Part shown: in pieces, positions 39,299-46,910 of the stretch
How positions within the stretch are numbered: position 1 is the first letter of the stretch
How the letters are laid out: each line of letters starts with the position of its first letter
Source of the DNA: Trebonia sp050013875
GTDB lineage: Bacteria; Actinomycetota; Actinomycetes; Streptosporangiales; Streptosporangiaceae
DNA: 64,000 nucleotides
NCBI GenBank assembly: GCA_050013875.1
Contig: JBEKEK010000014.1
Span: 1 to 64,000, forward strand
Direction of reading: 5' to 3'
Notes under the pieces: generated by a model
Databases searched by the model: none
Told to the model about the DNA's origin: nothing
What the model saw: only the letters and a program-made list of their open reading frames with translations
Translations under genes and position numbers: made by a program

Positions 39299-40933
39299 CT
39301 AACCAAGTCGAAGGGCATGCTCGTCGCGTCGGCGCTTTCGCTCGCCGCCGCAGGCGGGTCCGTGGTGGTGATCCGGGCTGTGTCGACGGGCCCGGAGAAC
39401 GTGGCGGCGGCCGCGCTGCCCGCGCCGGTCGGTTCCGCGGTCACGGCGAGGGTGCCGTCCGGTGCTGGTGCGGGTTCCGCTGACGGCGCGGGGACCTCGG
39501 GCACCACCGGGACAAGGACCGCGGCGGGCCAAGGCGGCCAGGCCGACTTGGGGCTGGTCGGCGGGCCGACGGCAAACGGCCAGCCGCGGCGCGCCCCGAC
39601 GGTGGCCGCGGCGGCCGGGCAGGGCGAGCAGGGACCGCTGCCCGCGGGGGCGTTGCCGGAGGACGGCGCCGTCCCCGGCGCGCTCGCGTCACTGCGGGCG
39701 CTGGCCGCCTCCCGCGCGGTGACCACCGGGCTGCCGCACTCGCCGCGACTACTGAACCAACTGGCTGGCTCGGCTGGCTGGGCCGGCCAGCACGCCCTGC
39801 CAGCGCCGGGCAGTTCCGGACCGACGTCGGCCGTCACCTCAAGCGCCGCCGCGGCCGCCACCGCGACTCGGGCCAGCGCGACTCGGGCCACCGCGACGCC
39901 GGCCACCGCGGCGCCGGCCACCGCGGCGTCCACGGTCGCTTCCCCCTCCGCCGCCGCCACCATGCCCGGCCTCGACGTGGCCTCCTACCAGCACCCGGTC
40001 ACCAGCCAGTACCCGCACGGGGCGCCCGTCAACTGGCAGCAGGTGGCCGCGGCCGGATACCGCTTCGCCGCCATCAAGGGGACGGAGGGCGACTACTACG
40101 TCAACCCCTGGGTGACCACCGACCTGTCCGGGGCGAAGGCAGCGGGCCTGGACGTCACCCCCTACCACTTCGCCATCCCCAACGGCAGCAGCGGCCAGCA
40201 GCAGGCCGAGTTCGCGGTGGAGTACTCGGGGTACACCCCGGGCGCGCAGACGCTGCCGCTGATGCTGGACATCGAGTACGACCCCTACGTGGCATCCGAC
40301 GGCACCAACGAGTGCTACGGCCTGTCCGCGTCGCGGGAGACCGCCTGGATCTCCGCCTTCGTCACCACGGTGCGGTCGCTGACCGGCCAGTACCCCATCA
40401 TCTACACGACGGCGAACTGGTGGGACACCTGCACCGGCAGTTCCACCGCCTTCGGCGACGACCCGATGTGGGTCGCGGCGTACGGGTTCGACACCCCTCC
40501 GATGCCGGCTGGCTGGCAGGACTGGTCGTTCTGGCAGTACACAAGCGGCGGCACAGTACCCGGCGTGAACAGCCCGGGCACAACCGACCTCGACTGGTTC
40601 AACCCGGCGGCGATCGGGCTGATCGACCCCGGCCCGCTGGCGAGCCGTCCGCTGACCCGGGTGTCGGTCCATCTCGCCACGCTCGGCGCGCTGATCGGCG
40701 AGCAGCTGAGCTGGACGGCGGCCGGCCTGCCACCCGGCGTCCGGATAGGACAGAACGGCGTGCTGGCCGGAACGATCACCAGCACCGGCTCGTCGCTCGG
40801 CGCCGTGACCTATCAGCCGCACGTGACCGCCACCAACACGACCGGCGCATCCGTCACCGTGACCTTCGACTGGCAGGTCGCCGCGTCCTGTCCTGAGCTG
40901 CACATCACCGCCGGCGTCTGCCCGGAAAAATAG
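39296..40933 (+). CDS. Secreted GH25 lysozyme (muramidase) with C-terminal Ig-like module
   Basis: 545 residues. A signal peptide (residues about 8-31), a 190-residue Ala/Gly/Thr/Pro-rich linker that includes short ATRATATPATAAPATA repeats, then the GH25 muramidase (about 222-440): GLDVASYQHPVTSQYPHGAPVNWQQVAAAGYRFAAIKGTEGDYYVNPW, LMLDIEYDPY with the catalytic Asp/Glu pair, YPIIYTTANWWDTC, WQYTSGGTVPGVNSPGTTDLDWFNP. A putative Ig/He_PIG-like domain (LAGTITSTGSSLGAVTYQPHVTATN) ends the protein. It cuts the beta-1,4 bond between MurNAc and GlcNAc in peptidoglycan. Leaderless GTG start. It is convergent with menD across a 15-bp repeat array. Confidence 0.92.
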   Translation: MLTKSKGMLVASALSLAAAGGSVVVIRAVSTGPENVAAAALPAPVGSAVTARVPSGAGAGSADGAGTSGTTGTRTAAGQGGQADLGLVGGPTANGQPRRAPTVAAAAGQGEQGPLPAGALPEDGAVPGALASLRALAASRAVTTGLPHSPRLLNQLAGSAGWAGQHALPAPGSSGPTSAVTSSAAAAATATRASATRATATPATAAPATAASTVASPSAAATMPGLDVASYQHPVTSQYPHGAPVNWQQVAAAGYRFAAIKGTEGDYYVNPWVTTDLSGAKAAGLDVTPYHFAIPNGSSGQQQAEFAVEYSGYTPGAQTLPLMLDIEYDPYVASDGTNECYGLSASRETAWISAFVTTVRSLTGQYPIIYTTANWWDTCTGSSTAFGDDPMWVAAYGFDTPPMPAGWQDWSFWQYTSGGTVPGVNSPGTTDLDWFNPAAIGLIDPGPLASRPLTRVSVHLATLGALIGEQLSWTAAGLPPGVRIGQNGVLAGTITSTGSSLGAVTYQPHVTATNTTGASVTVTFDWQVAASCPELHITAGVCPEK

Positions 40934-40962
40934 CGACTGCCGCTAGCGGTGCCCCTAATGGC

Positions 40963-41022
40963 GCCGCCGCTAACGGTGCCGCCGCTAACGGTGCCGCCGC
41001 TAACGGTGCCGCCGCTAACGGT
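40963..41022. repeat. 15-bp minisatellite between lysozyme and menD genes
   Basis: Four exact copies of GCCGCCGCTAACGGT at 40963-41022, with a fifth altered copy at 41023-41037 that holds the menD stop. On the minus strand each copy has TAG in the menD frame, giving in-frame stops at 41032-41030, 41017-41015, 41002-41000, 40987-40985 and 40972-40970, with two more at 40957-40955 and 40945-40943. Confidence 0.9.
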
Positions 41023-41029
41023 GCCGCCG

Positions 41030-43099
41030 CTATCCGGCGGCCGCCGCGGCCGCGCGGATCGCGGCCGCCTGCATCCGGGCGCGCAGGTCGGCGTTCGCGG
41101 CCCGGCCGGTCCGCGCCTCGACAATGCGCGGCCCGGTGCCGGGGACCGTCGCCGCGACCGCCTTGGCGACGTCGCCCGGCCGGACCGCGAGGGTGTAGGG
41201 AATGCCGAACGCGCCGGCCAATTGCTCGATGGAAGCCCCGTGCGGCGTCCCGAACGTCCGCTCGAACAGGGTCAGCGCCGTGGACTCGCCAGCATCCAGC
41301 TCGACCGGCGACCCGCCCGACCGCGCACCGCCCGACCGCGCACCGCCCGACCCCGCACCGCCCGACCGCGCCCTTCCCGATTGCGCACCGCCCGATTGCG
41401 CACCGCCCGACCCCGCACCACCTGACCGTGCACCGCCCGAATGCGAGCCATCCGATCGCGCCCCGGGCGGCATCAGGCGGCCCGCCACCCCACCGCCGAA
41501 CCGGGCGGGCTCGAGCCCCTCGAAGATGCCGCCGCCGTCGTTGTTGACCACGACCACGCACAGGTCAGGCCGGGGTTCACCCGGCCCGATGGCCAGCCCG
41601 GGCGCGTCGTGCAACAGCGACAGATCCCCGATGAGCGCGAACGCCACCGCCCCGGGATGGCCGGCCGCGTGCGCGAGCGCCGCACCGGCGGCGGTCGAGA
41701 AGGTCCCGTCGATCCCGCTCGCCCCCCGGCTCGCGCTCACGCGGGTATCCGCCCGCGGCGGCAGCAGCAGATCGATATCCCGCACGGACAGGGAGTTCCC
41801 GCACCACAGCAACGCTCCCGCGGGCAGCGCGGCGACCAGCTCGCGGGCGACCTCCGGCTCTGAAAGCGCCTGACCGGCCACCGCGGTGAGGTGACTCTCG
41901 CGCCAGGCGTCAAGCACCTCGTCCGCCGCCCTGGCCGCCGCCGCGTCCGCCCGGCGCCACCCCTGGAGCCAGTCTCCGCCGACGGCACCGTCCGCCCCGC
42001 TATCAGCTTCCCCCCCGGAACCAGCATCCGCCAGCGGCGCCCGGCCGGCGCCGGCCGGGCGCTGGCCGGCCGCCGGCCCGCCGGTCAGCCGGATCACGGT
42101 CGCCACGTCGGTCGCGGCGCGTTGCGGGTCGGCCCACCTCCCCGGTCCCTGCGCGAGAACCACCTGCCGTACCGGCGGCGCCGCATCGCGGCCGAGCCGG
42201 AGCAGCGCCGACTGCGGCCGCGACAGCCCCGGCCGGCCGGCCGAGATGATCACGTCGGGCCGGTGCACCGCCATGAACTCGGGCGACGCGAGCAGGTACT
42301 GGTAACCAGTGAGGGCATTGGGCCCGCGCCGCGCACCGGACGACGGCTCGGCCAGCACCGGCCAGCCCGCCAGCTCCGCCAGCGCGACCAGGGCGGGCGC
42401 GTCATAGTCACCGTCCCCGCACACGACCACGCCCCGCTCGGCCCACGGCAGCTCGAGCGGCTCCGCCACCGCGGCCGCCGCCCTGACCCGGGTCCACGGG
42501 CCGCCGTCGGCCCGTCCCGCCAGCGGTTCCGGCCACGGGGGCTGATCATCTGGCACCAGCGGATCGCGCAGCGGGATGTTCAGGTGGACCGGCCCCGGGA
42601 GGGTGCCGAGCGCCCCGGCCGCGTGCGCCCAGGCGCGGCAGGCCAGCGAGCGCCAGTAGCCGGCCATGCCCGGCAGCCGCTCAGGCACCCCGGTCTCTGC
42701 GTACCAGCGGACGGCCGACCCGTACAGCTTGACCTGGTCCACCGTCTGGCTGGCGCCGGTGCCGCGCAGCTCCGGCGGCCGGTCGGCGGTGAGCAGCAGC
42801 AGCGGGACGGCGGACTCGTCGGCCTCGATGACGGCCGGGTGCAGGTTGGCCGCCGCCGTGCCTGACGTGCACACCACCGCGACCGGCCGTCCGCTCGCCT
42901 TCGCCAGCCCCAGCGCGGTGAACGACGCGGAGCGCTCGTCGATCCGCACGTGCAGCCGGACCCGGTCCGCCCGGTCAAGCTCGTCGAACGCCATCGCCAG
43001 CGGCGTGGACCTCGATCCCGGCGCGATCACCACCTCGCGCAGCCCGCAGCGGGCAAGCTCGTCCGCCAGCACGGTGCCGAACGCCGTCGACGGGTTCAC
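41030..43099 (-). CDS. menD: SEPHCHC synthase, menaquinone pathway, with repeat insertion
   Basis: 689 residues. It makes 2-succinyl-5-enolpyruvyl-6-hydroxy-3-cyclohexene-1-carboxylate from isochorismate and 2-oxoglutarate with thiamine diphosphate. N-terminal domain: FGTVLADELARCGLREVVIAPGSRSTPLAMAFDEL, RLHVRIDERSASFTALGLAKASGRPVAVVCTSGTAAANLHPAVIEAD. ThDP domain: ASRGASGIDGTFSTAAG, LIGDLSLLHD and VVVVNNDGGGIF. Typical MenD is 550-580 residues; this one has about 50 extra residues of (SGGAR)n-type repeats (residues about 547-596) between GGGIFEGLEPARFGGGVAGRLMPPG and the helix ALTLFERTFGTPHG, plus a long linker near residue 375. GTG start overlaps the menC stop by 4 bp (GTGA), so menC-menD is one operon. 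Confidence 0.93.
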   Translation of the reverse strand: MNPSTAFGTVLADELARCGLREVVIAPGSRSTPLAMAFDELDRADRVRLHVRIDERSASFTALGLAKASGRPVAVVCTSGTAAANLHPAVIEADESAVPLLLLTADRPPELRGTGASQTVDQVKLYGSAVRWYAETGVPERLPGMAGYWRSLACRAWAHAAGALGTLPGPVHLNIPLRDPLVPDDQPPWPEPLAGRADGGPWTRVRAAAAVAEPLELPWAERGVVVCGDGDYDAPALVALAELAGWPVLAEPSSGARRGPNALTGYQYLLASPEFMAVHRPDVIISAGRPGLSRPQSALLRLGRDAAPPVRQVVLAQGPGRWADPQRAATDVATVIRLTGGPAAGQRPAGAGRAPLADAGSGGEADSGADGAVGGDWLQGWRRADAAAARAADEVLDAWRESHLTAVAGQALSEPEVARELVAALPAGALLWCGNSLSVRDIDLLLPPRADTRVSASRGASGIDGTFSTAAGAALAHAAGHPGAVAFALIGDLSLLHDAPGLAIGPGEPRPDLCVVVVNNDGGGIFEGLEPARFGGGVAGRLMPPGARSDGSHSGGARSGGAGSGGAQSGGAQSGRARSGGAGSGGARSGGARSGGSPVELDAGESTALTLFERTFGTPHGASIEQLAGAFGIPYTLAVRPGDVAKAVAATVPGTGPRIVEARTGRAANADLRARMQAAAIRAAAAAAG
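41311..41460 (-). repeat. 15-bp in-frame tandem repeat, 10 units, inside menD
   Basis: Ten 15-bp units in strict register, consensus CACCGCCCGACCGCG on the plus strand, several exact. They encode Ser-Gly-Gly-Ala-Arg/Gln/Gly-type pentapeptides in MenD. Distinct in sequence from the 15-bp array at 40963-41022. Confidence 0.93.
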
Positions 43100-44055
43100 A
43101 GGTACCGCGCCGCCGCCAGCGCGCGCTCCCGCCACGGCTCCGGGTCGGTCTCCCAGCGCGCGAGCGCGTCCTGGTCGGCCGGCGGGCGGCGGACCGGGAG
43201 CCGGCCGCCCGCCTCGGCCAGCGGCGCGGCGGTCACGTCGCCCTCGAGCAACGACATCGTGGCGAGCCCGCAGGCGTAGGGCAACTCGGGCAGGGCAGCG
43301 GCGAGGGCGAGGCCGGCCGCCAGCCCGACCGAGGTGTCGACCGCGCTCGACACGACGGCCGGCAGCCCGCAGGCCTGCGCCACCCGCAGCGCGGCCCGGA
43401 CCCCGCCCAGCGGCTGCACCTTCACCATGACGATGTCGGCGGCGCCCGCCGCCCGCACCTTGAGCGGGTCCTCGGCCTTGCGGATCGACTCGTCGGCCGC
43501 GATCGGAATGTCGATAAGGCGACGTAGCCGCGCGAGTTCCGCCAGCGTGGCGCACGGCTGCTCGGCGTATTCGAGACCGTAGCGGGACAGCTGGCGCAGC
43601 ATCCGCCGGGCCGCGTCCACCGGCCACCCGCCGTTGGCGTCCACCCGGATCCGGCCGCCGGGGCCGGCCGCGTCGAGCGCGTCCCTGACCGCCGCCACCC
43701 GTTCGACGTCCTCCGCCTCCCGCTGCCCCGGCTCGGCGACCTTCACCTTGGCCGTCCGGCAGCCCGAGGTGGCGACGATCTGATAGGCGCGCTCGGGCCC
43801 GACCGCGGGCACCGTCACGTTCACCGGGATGAAGTCCCTGAGCGGGGCGGGCCACGGGACCGTGGCCGACTCGATCGCGCTGGCCAGCCAGCGGGCCGAC
43901 TCGGCCGGGCCGTACTCGGCGAACGGCGAGAACTCGCCCCAGCCGGCCGGCCCCTGGATCAGCGCGCCTTCCCTGACCGTGATGCCGCGGAACTTGGTTC
44001 GCATCGGGATCGCGAATGCCCGCAGCGTCCCGAGTAGCTCAGCAAGCTCACTCAT
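43096..44055 (-). CDS. menC: o-Succinylbenzoate synthase
   Basis: 319 residues of the enolase superfamily (MLE subgroup). It dehydrates SHCHC to o-succinylbenzoate. Landmarks: FRGITVREGALIQGPAGWGEFSPFAEY, the catalytic Lys motif TAKVKVAEPGQ, metal ligands RVDANGGWPVDAA, YAEQPCATLAELARLRR and IPIAADESIR, the second Lys IVMVKVQPLGG, and VVSSAVDTSVG. Cytoplasmic. Its TGA overlaps the menD GTG start by 4 bp. The ATG at 44055 has GGGGCGGG upstream. menE begins about 60 bp away on the opposite strand, so the pathway genes are divergent. Confidence 0.93.
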   Translation of the reverse strand: MSELAELLGTLRAFAIPMRTKFRGITVREGALIQGPAGWGEFSPFAEYGPAESARWLASAIESATVPWPAPLRDFIPVNVTVPAVGPERAYQIVATSGCRTAKVKVAEPGQREAEDVERVAAVRDALDAAGPGGRIRVDANGGWPVDAARRMLRQLSRYGLEYAEQPCATLAELARLRRLIDIPIAADESIRKAEDPLKVRAAGAADIVMVKVQPLGGVRAALRVAQACGLPAVVSSAVDTSVGLAAGLALAAALPELPYACGLATMSLLEGDVTAAPLAEAGGRLPVRRPPADQDALARWETDPEPWRERALAAARYL

Positions 44056-44102
44056 CCCGCCCCGGCTCCCTGTCTCGTAACCTCGCGATCGCCTGGGGTC
44101 TA

Positions 44103-44117
44103 ACCTTATCCATCGTG
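44103..44117 (+). promoter_or_regulatory. Possible leaderless -10 element TAACCT before menE GTG
   Basis: TAACCT lies in the 15 nt upstream of GTG 44115, with an 8-nt gap, slightly longer than the usual 6-7 nt. No ribosome binding site is visible. Confidence 0.35.
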
Positions 44118-45311
44118 ACGAATCGGCCCCTGCACGCGGTGCTGGTCTCCGGCGTGGCGGACGCGGACCTGCTCAGTGAGCTCCTCGCGAGGGCGCTGGA
44201 CGGGACCGGCCCGGCCATCCTGCCGCTCGACGCGGACCTGCCGGCTGCGCGGCTGCGGCAGCTCATCGACGTTTTCCGGCCCACTGTAATCACGGACGGT
44301 GATGGTGGAACCACCGTACGTTCCTCCTCGGGCGGGGTTTCTCCCGGAGTCGCACCGGACACGGCCGTCATCATCACGACCTCGGGATCCACCGGAGAGC
44401 CCAAGGGCGTCGAGCTCAGCGCCGCGGCGCTCAGCCACTCGGCGCGGGCGACCCTGGCCAGGGTCGGGGCCCGCGCGGGCGACCGCTGGCTGCTGTGCCT
44501 GCCGCCGTCCCATGTCGCCGGGCTGCAGGTCCTCGTCCGGTCCCTGATCGCGGGTACTGAACGGGCGCTGGCTCCGTCGGCCACGGTCGACGCGCTCGCG
44601 GCCTCGGGGTGCGCGCACGTGTCGGTGGTCCCCACCCAGCTCGTCCGGCTGCTCGACGAGCCCGGCGGCGTGGCCGCCCTGGCCGGCTTCTCCTCGGTCC
44701 TTGTCGGCGGCGCCGCGGCGGGCGCGGCGGTGCTCGACCGCGCCCGCGCGGCCGGGGTCAACGCGGTGACCACCTACGGGATGAGCGAGACGTGCGGCGG
44801 GTGCGTCTACGACGGGGTGCCGCTTGACGGGGTGCGGGTCAGGTCCGACGACGAGGGCCGGCTGCGGATCTCCGGCCCGGCCCTGCTCAACCGCTACTTC
44901 GGCCGGCCCGATCTGACCGCCGCCAGCCTGGTGGACGGCGAATTCGTCACCTCCGACCTCGGCCGGGTGGAAGGCGGCCTGGTGCTGGTCTCCGGACGGG
45001 CCGACGACGTCATAAACACCGGCGGGCACAAGGTGATCCCGGGTGAGGTCGCCGCCGCGCTGTCGGGTTGCCCCGGGGTCAGGGAGGTCGTCGTGGTCGG
45101 GCGTCCGGACCCGGAGTGGGGCGAACGGGTCACCGCGGTGGTAGTCCCGGCAGACCCCTCCGATCCGCCTGGTCTAGAATTGCTGCGTAATCATGTACGC
45201 GGGACGCTCCCGCGTTACGCTAGCCCGAGCGAGGTCGTGCTGACGGACGCCATACCGGTGCTCCCGAGCGGCAAACCGGACCTCGCGGCCCTGAAGAAGG
45301 CAAGAACGTGA
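44115..45311 (+). CDS. menE: o-Succinylbenzoate-CoA ligase
   Basis: 398 residues of the ANL adenylating family, short as is typical for actinobacterial MenE. AMP-binding P-loop motif IITTSGSTGEPKGVELS (residues about 91-107), LLCLPPSHVAGLQVLVRS, VTTYGMSETCGGCVYDG, and the hinge and C-terminal catalytic Lys DVINTGGHKVIPGEVAAAL and LPSGKPDLAALKK. It activates o-succinylbenzoate with ATP and CoA for ring closure by MenB. It is divergent from menC-menD. menB, menF and menH do not lie in the window. GTG 44115 is chosen; the frame stays open upstream to 44016 without meaning. Confidence 0.93.
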   Translation: MTNRPLHAVLVSGVADADLLSELLARALDGTGPAILPLDADLPAARLRQLIDVFRPTVITDGDGGTTVRSSSGGVSPGVAPDTAVIITTSGSTGEPKGVELSAAALSHSARATLARVGARAGDRWLLCLPPSHVAGLQVLVRSLIAGTERALAPSATVDALAASGCAHVSVVPTQLVRLLDEPGGVAALAGFSSVLVGGAAAGAAVLDRARAAGVNAVTTYGMSETCGGCVYDGVPLDGVRVRSDDEGRLRISGPALLNRYFGRPDLTAASLVDGEFVTSDLGRVEGGLVLVSGRADDVINTGGHKVIPGEVAAALSGCPGVREVVVVGRPDPEWGERVTAVVVPADPSDPPGLELLRNHVRGTLPRYASPSEVVLTDAIPVLPSGKPDLAALKKART

Positions 45312-45482
45312 CGCCCGCGGGAACAATCTCGGGCGCGGAGCGTTAATTAAGAGTGCCCCCCGCGATAGTCGGTTAATCCGGGCGGGGTTACTTATTGTCA
45401 TCGGGGAAGTAAGTCGTCTAAGTCGTGTTCGTATTGACGGCGCATCGTATGCGCACGTGCAACAGATGGAGGCAGGTGTCTC
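45312..45482 (+). promoter_or_regulatory. sigA upstream region with palindrome
   Basis: About 170 bp. A short CGCCCG/CGGGCG hairpin just after the menE stop may end its transcript. The palindrome GCGCAT-CGT-ATGCGC is at 45440-45454. Ribosome binding site GGAGG about 10 nt before the sigA ATG. Promoter hexamers for sigA were not fixed with confidence. Confidence 0.4.
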
Positions 45483-46910
45483 ATGCCGCGGATCGCAACC
45501 GCCAGTTCGGCTCAGGACGAGGAGGCGAGCTCGTCTCGCGTGGATGACCTGATCCAGCGCGGTCGCAGCCAGGGCCACTTGTCCCTTTCTGACCTGCGCA
45601 CCGCGTTCGAGCAGGCTGGACTGACGCCCGGCGAGGCCCGTTCGATACTGCGTGAACTGAGCGAGGCCGGCGTTCGCCTGGCCGACGAGGAGACCGAGGT
45701 CAAGGCGGTGCGGGCGAAGGCCAAGGCCACCCCCAAGGCCACCACGGCCAAGGCCACGACGGGCGCCAAGGCGGCCGCGGGCACGGTCGCCACCTCCGCT
45801 GAGGCCGCCGTTCCGGATGTGACCCCCGCCAAGCGGACCAGGAGCAAGAAGGCCGAGGCCGAGGCCGCCGCGCCGACAACCGCTTCCAACGGCCCCGCTC
45901 CGGCTGACGGCGACGGGGAGTTCGACGACGACACCGCGGCCACCATTGAGGCCGATGTCGCCGCCTTCGCCGACGCGGTCGACCTGGATGACCAGACGCC
46001 TGCCATGGGCGACTCGGTTCACACCTACCTGAAGTCGATTGGCCGTACCAGCCTGCTCACCGCTGAGCAGGAGGTTGACCTGGCCAAGCGGATCGAGGCG
46101 GGCCTGTTCGCCGAGCACAAGCTGGACAGCGACCCCGATCTGACGCCGGAACTCCGCCGTGACCTGGAGATGGTGGCCGATGACGGGCGGCGCGCGAAGG
46201 CGCACATGCTCGAGGCCAACCTCCGCCTGGTCGTGTCGGTCGCCAAGAAGTACAGCGACCGCGGGCTTTCCCTGCTTGACGTGGTCCAGGAGGGGAACCT
46301 CGGGCTGATCCGGGCGGTCGAGAAGTTCGACTACACCAAGGGCTACAAGTTCTCCACCTACGCGATGTGGTGGATCAGGCAGGCGATCCAGCGCGGGTTC
46401 GCTGACTCCGCGCGGACGATCCGGCTGCCGGTGCACGTGCTCGAGATGCTCTCCAAGCTGTCCCGCGTCGAGCGTGACATGCACCAGAAGCTCGGGCGCG
46501 AACCCACCCCGGAGGAGCTGGCGGTCGAGCTGGACCGGACCCCGGACCAGATCGAGGAGCTGCTGCGCACCTCGCGGCAGCCCATCTCGCTCGACTCCAC
46601 CATCGGCGAGGACGGCGAGACGTCGATCGGCGACCTCATCGAGGATGTCGACGCGCCGGAGGCCTCCGAGCTGGTGGACCGTCAGCTGATGGCCGAGCAG
46701 CTTCGCTCCGCCCTTGACGCGCTCACCCCGCGCGAGGCGACGATCATGGCGATGCGGTTCGGGCTCTACGACGGCAACCCGCACACCCTCGACGAGATCG
46801 GCCGCGCCCTCGGCCTGACCCGCGAGCGGATCCGCCAGCTGGAGAAGCAGTCGCTCTCCAAGCTGCGTCACCCGTCCCGGGCGCAGCCGCTGCTCGACTT
46901 CGCGTCGTAG
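45483..46910 (+). CDS. sigA: Principal RNA polymerase sigma factor (SigA/HrdB)
   Basis: 475 residues, sigma-70 group 1. Region 1.1 is VDDLIQRGRSQGHLSLSDLRTAFEQAGLTPGEARSILRELSEAGVRLAD, then an Ala/Lys/Thr-rich acidic linker (residues about 80-170) typical of HrdB, region 1.2 DSVHTYLKSIGRTSLLTAEQEVDLAKRIEAGL, region 2 RLVVSVAKKYSDRGLSLLDVVQEGNLGLIRAVEKFDYTKGYKFSTYAMWWIRQAIQRGFADSARTIRLPVH (from about residue 246), region 3, and region 4 LTPREATIMAMRFGLYDGNPHTLDEIGRALGLTRERIRQLEKQSLSKLRHPSR. It directs housekeeping transcription. The C-terminal end AQPLLDFAS differs slightly from the usual VLRDYLD. A strong hairpin terminator follows. Confidence 0.95.
   Translation: MPRIATASSAQDEEASSSRVDDLIQRGRSQGHLSLSDLRTAFEQAGLTPGEARSILRELSEAGVRLADEETEVKAVRAKAKATPKATTAKATTGAKAAAGTVATSAEAAVPDVTPAKRTRSKKAEAEAAAPTTASNGPAPADGDGEFDDDTAATIEADVAAFADAVDLDDQTPAMGDSVHTYLKSIGRTSLLTAEQEVDLAKRIEAGLFAEHKLDSDPDLTPELRRDLEMVADDGRRAKAHMLEANLRLVVSVAKKYSDRGLSLLDVVQEGNLGLIRAVEKFDYTKGYKFSTYAMWWIRQAIQRGFADSARTIRLPVHVLEMLSKLSRVERDMHQKLGREPTPEELAVELDRTPDQIEELLRTSRQPISLDSTIGEDGETSIGDLIEDVDAPEASELVDRQLMAEQLRSALDALTPREATIMAMRFGLYDGNPHTLDEIGRALGLTRERIRQLEKQSLSKLRHPSRAQPLLDFAS

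Noticed and set aside
43100..43855. N-terminal 250-residue extension of MenD
   Set aside because: The upstream open frame is antisense-free shadow of menC on the same strand; the GTG at 43099 overlaps the menC stop and matches the MenD start.
41030..45311. Secondary-metabolite gene cluster
   Set aside because: menD, menC and menE belong to menaquinone synthesis; no PKS, NRPS or terpene core enzyme is in the window.
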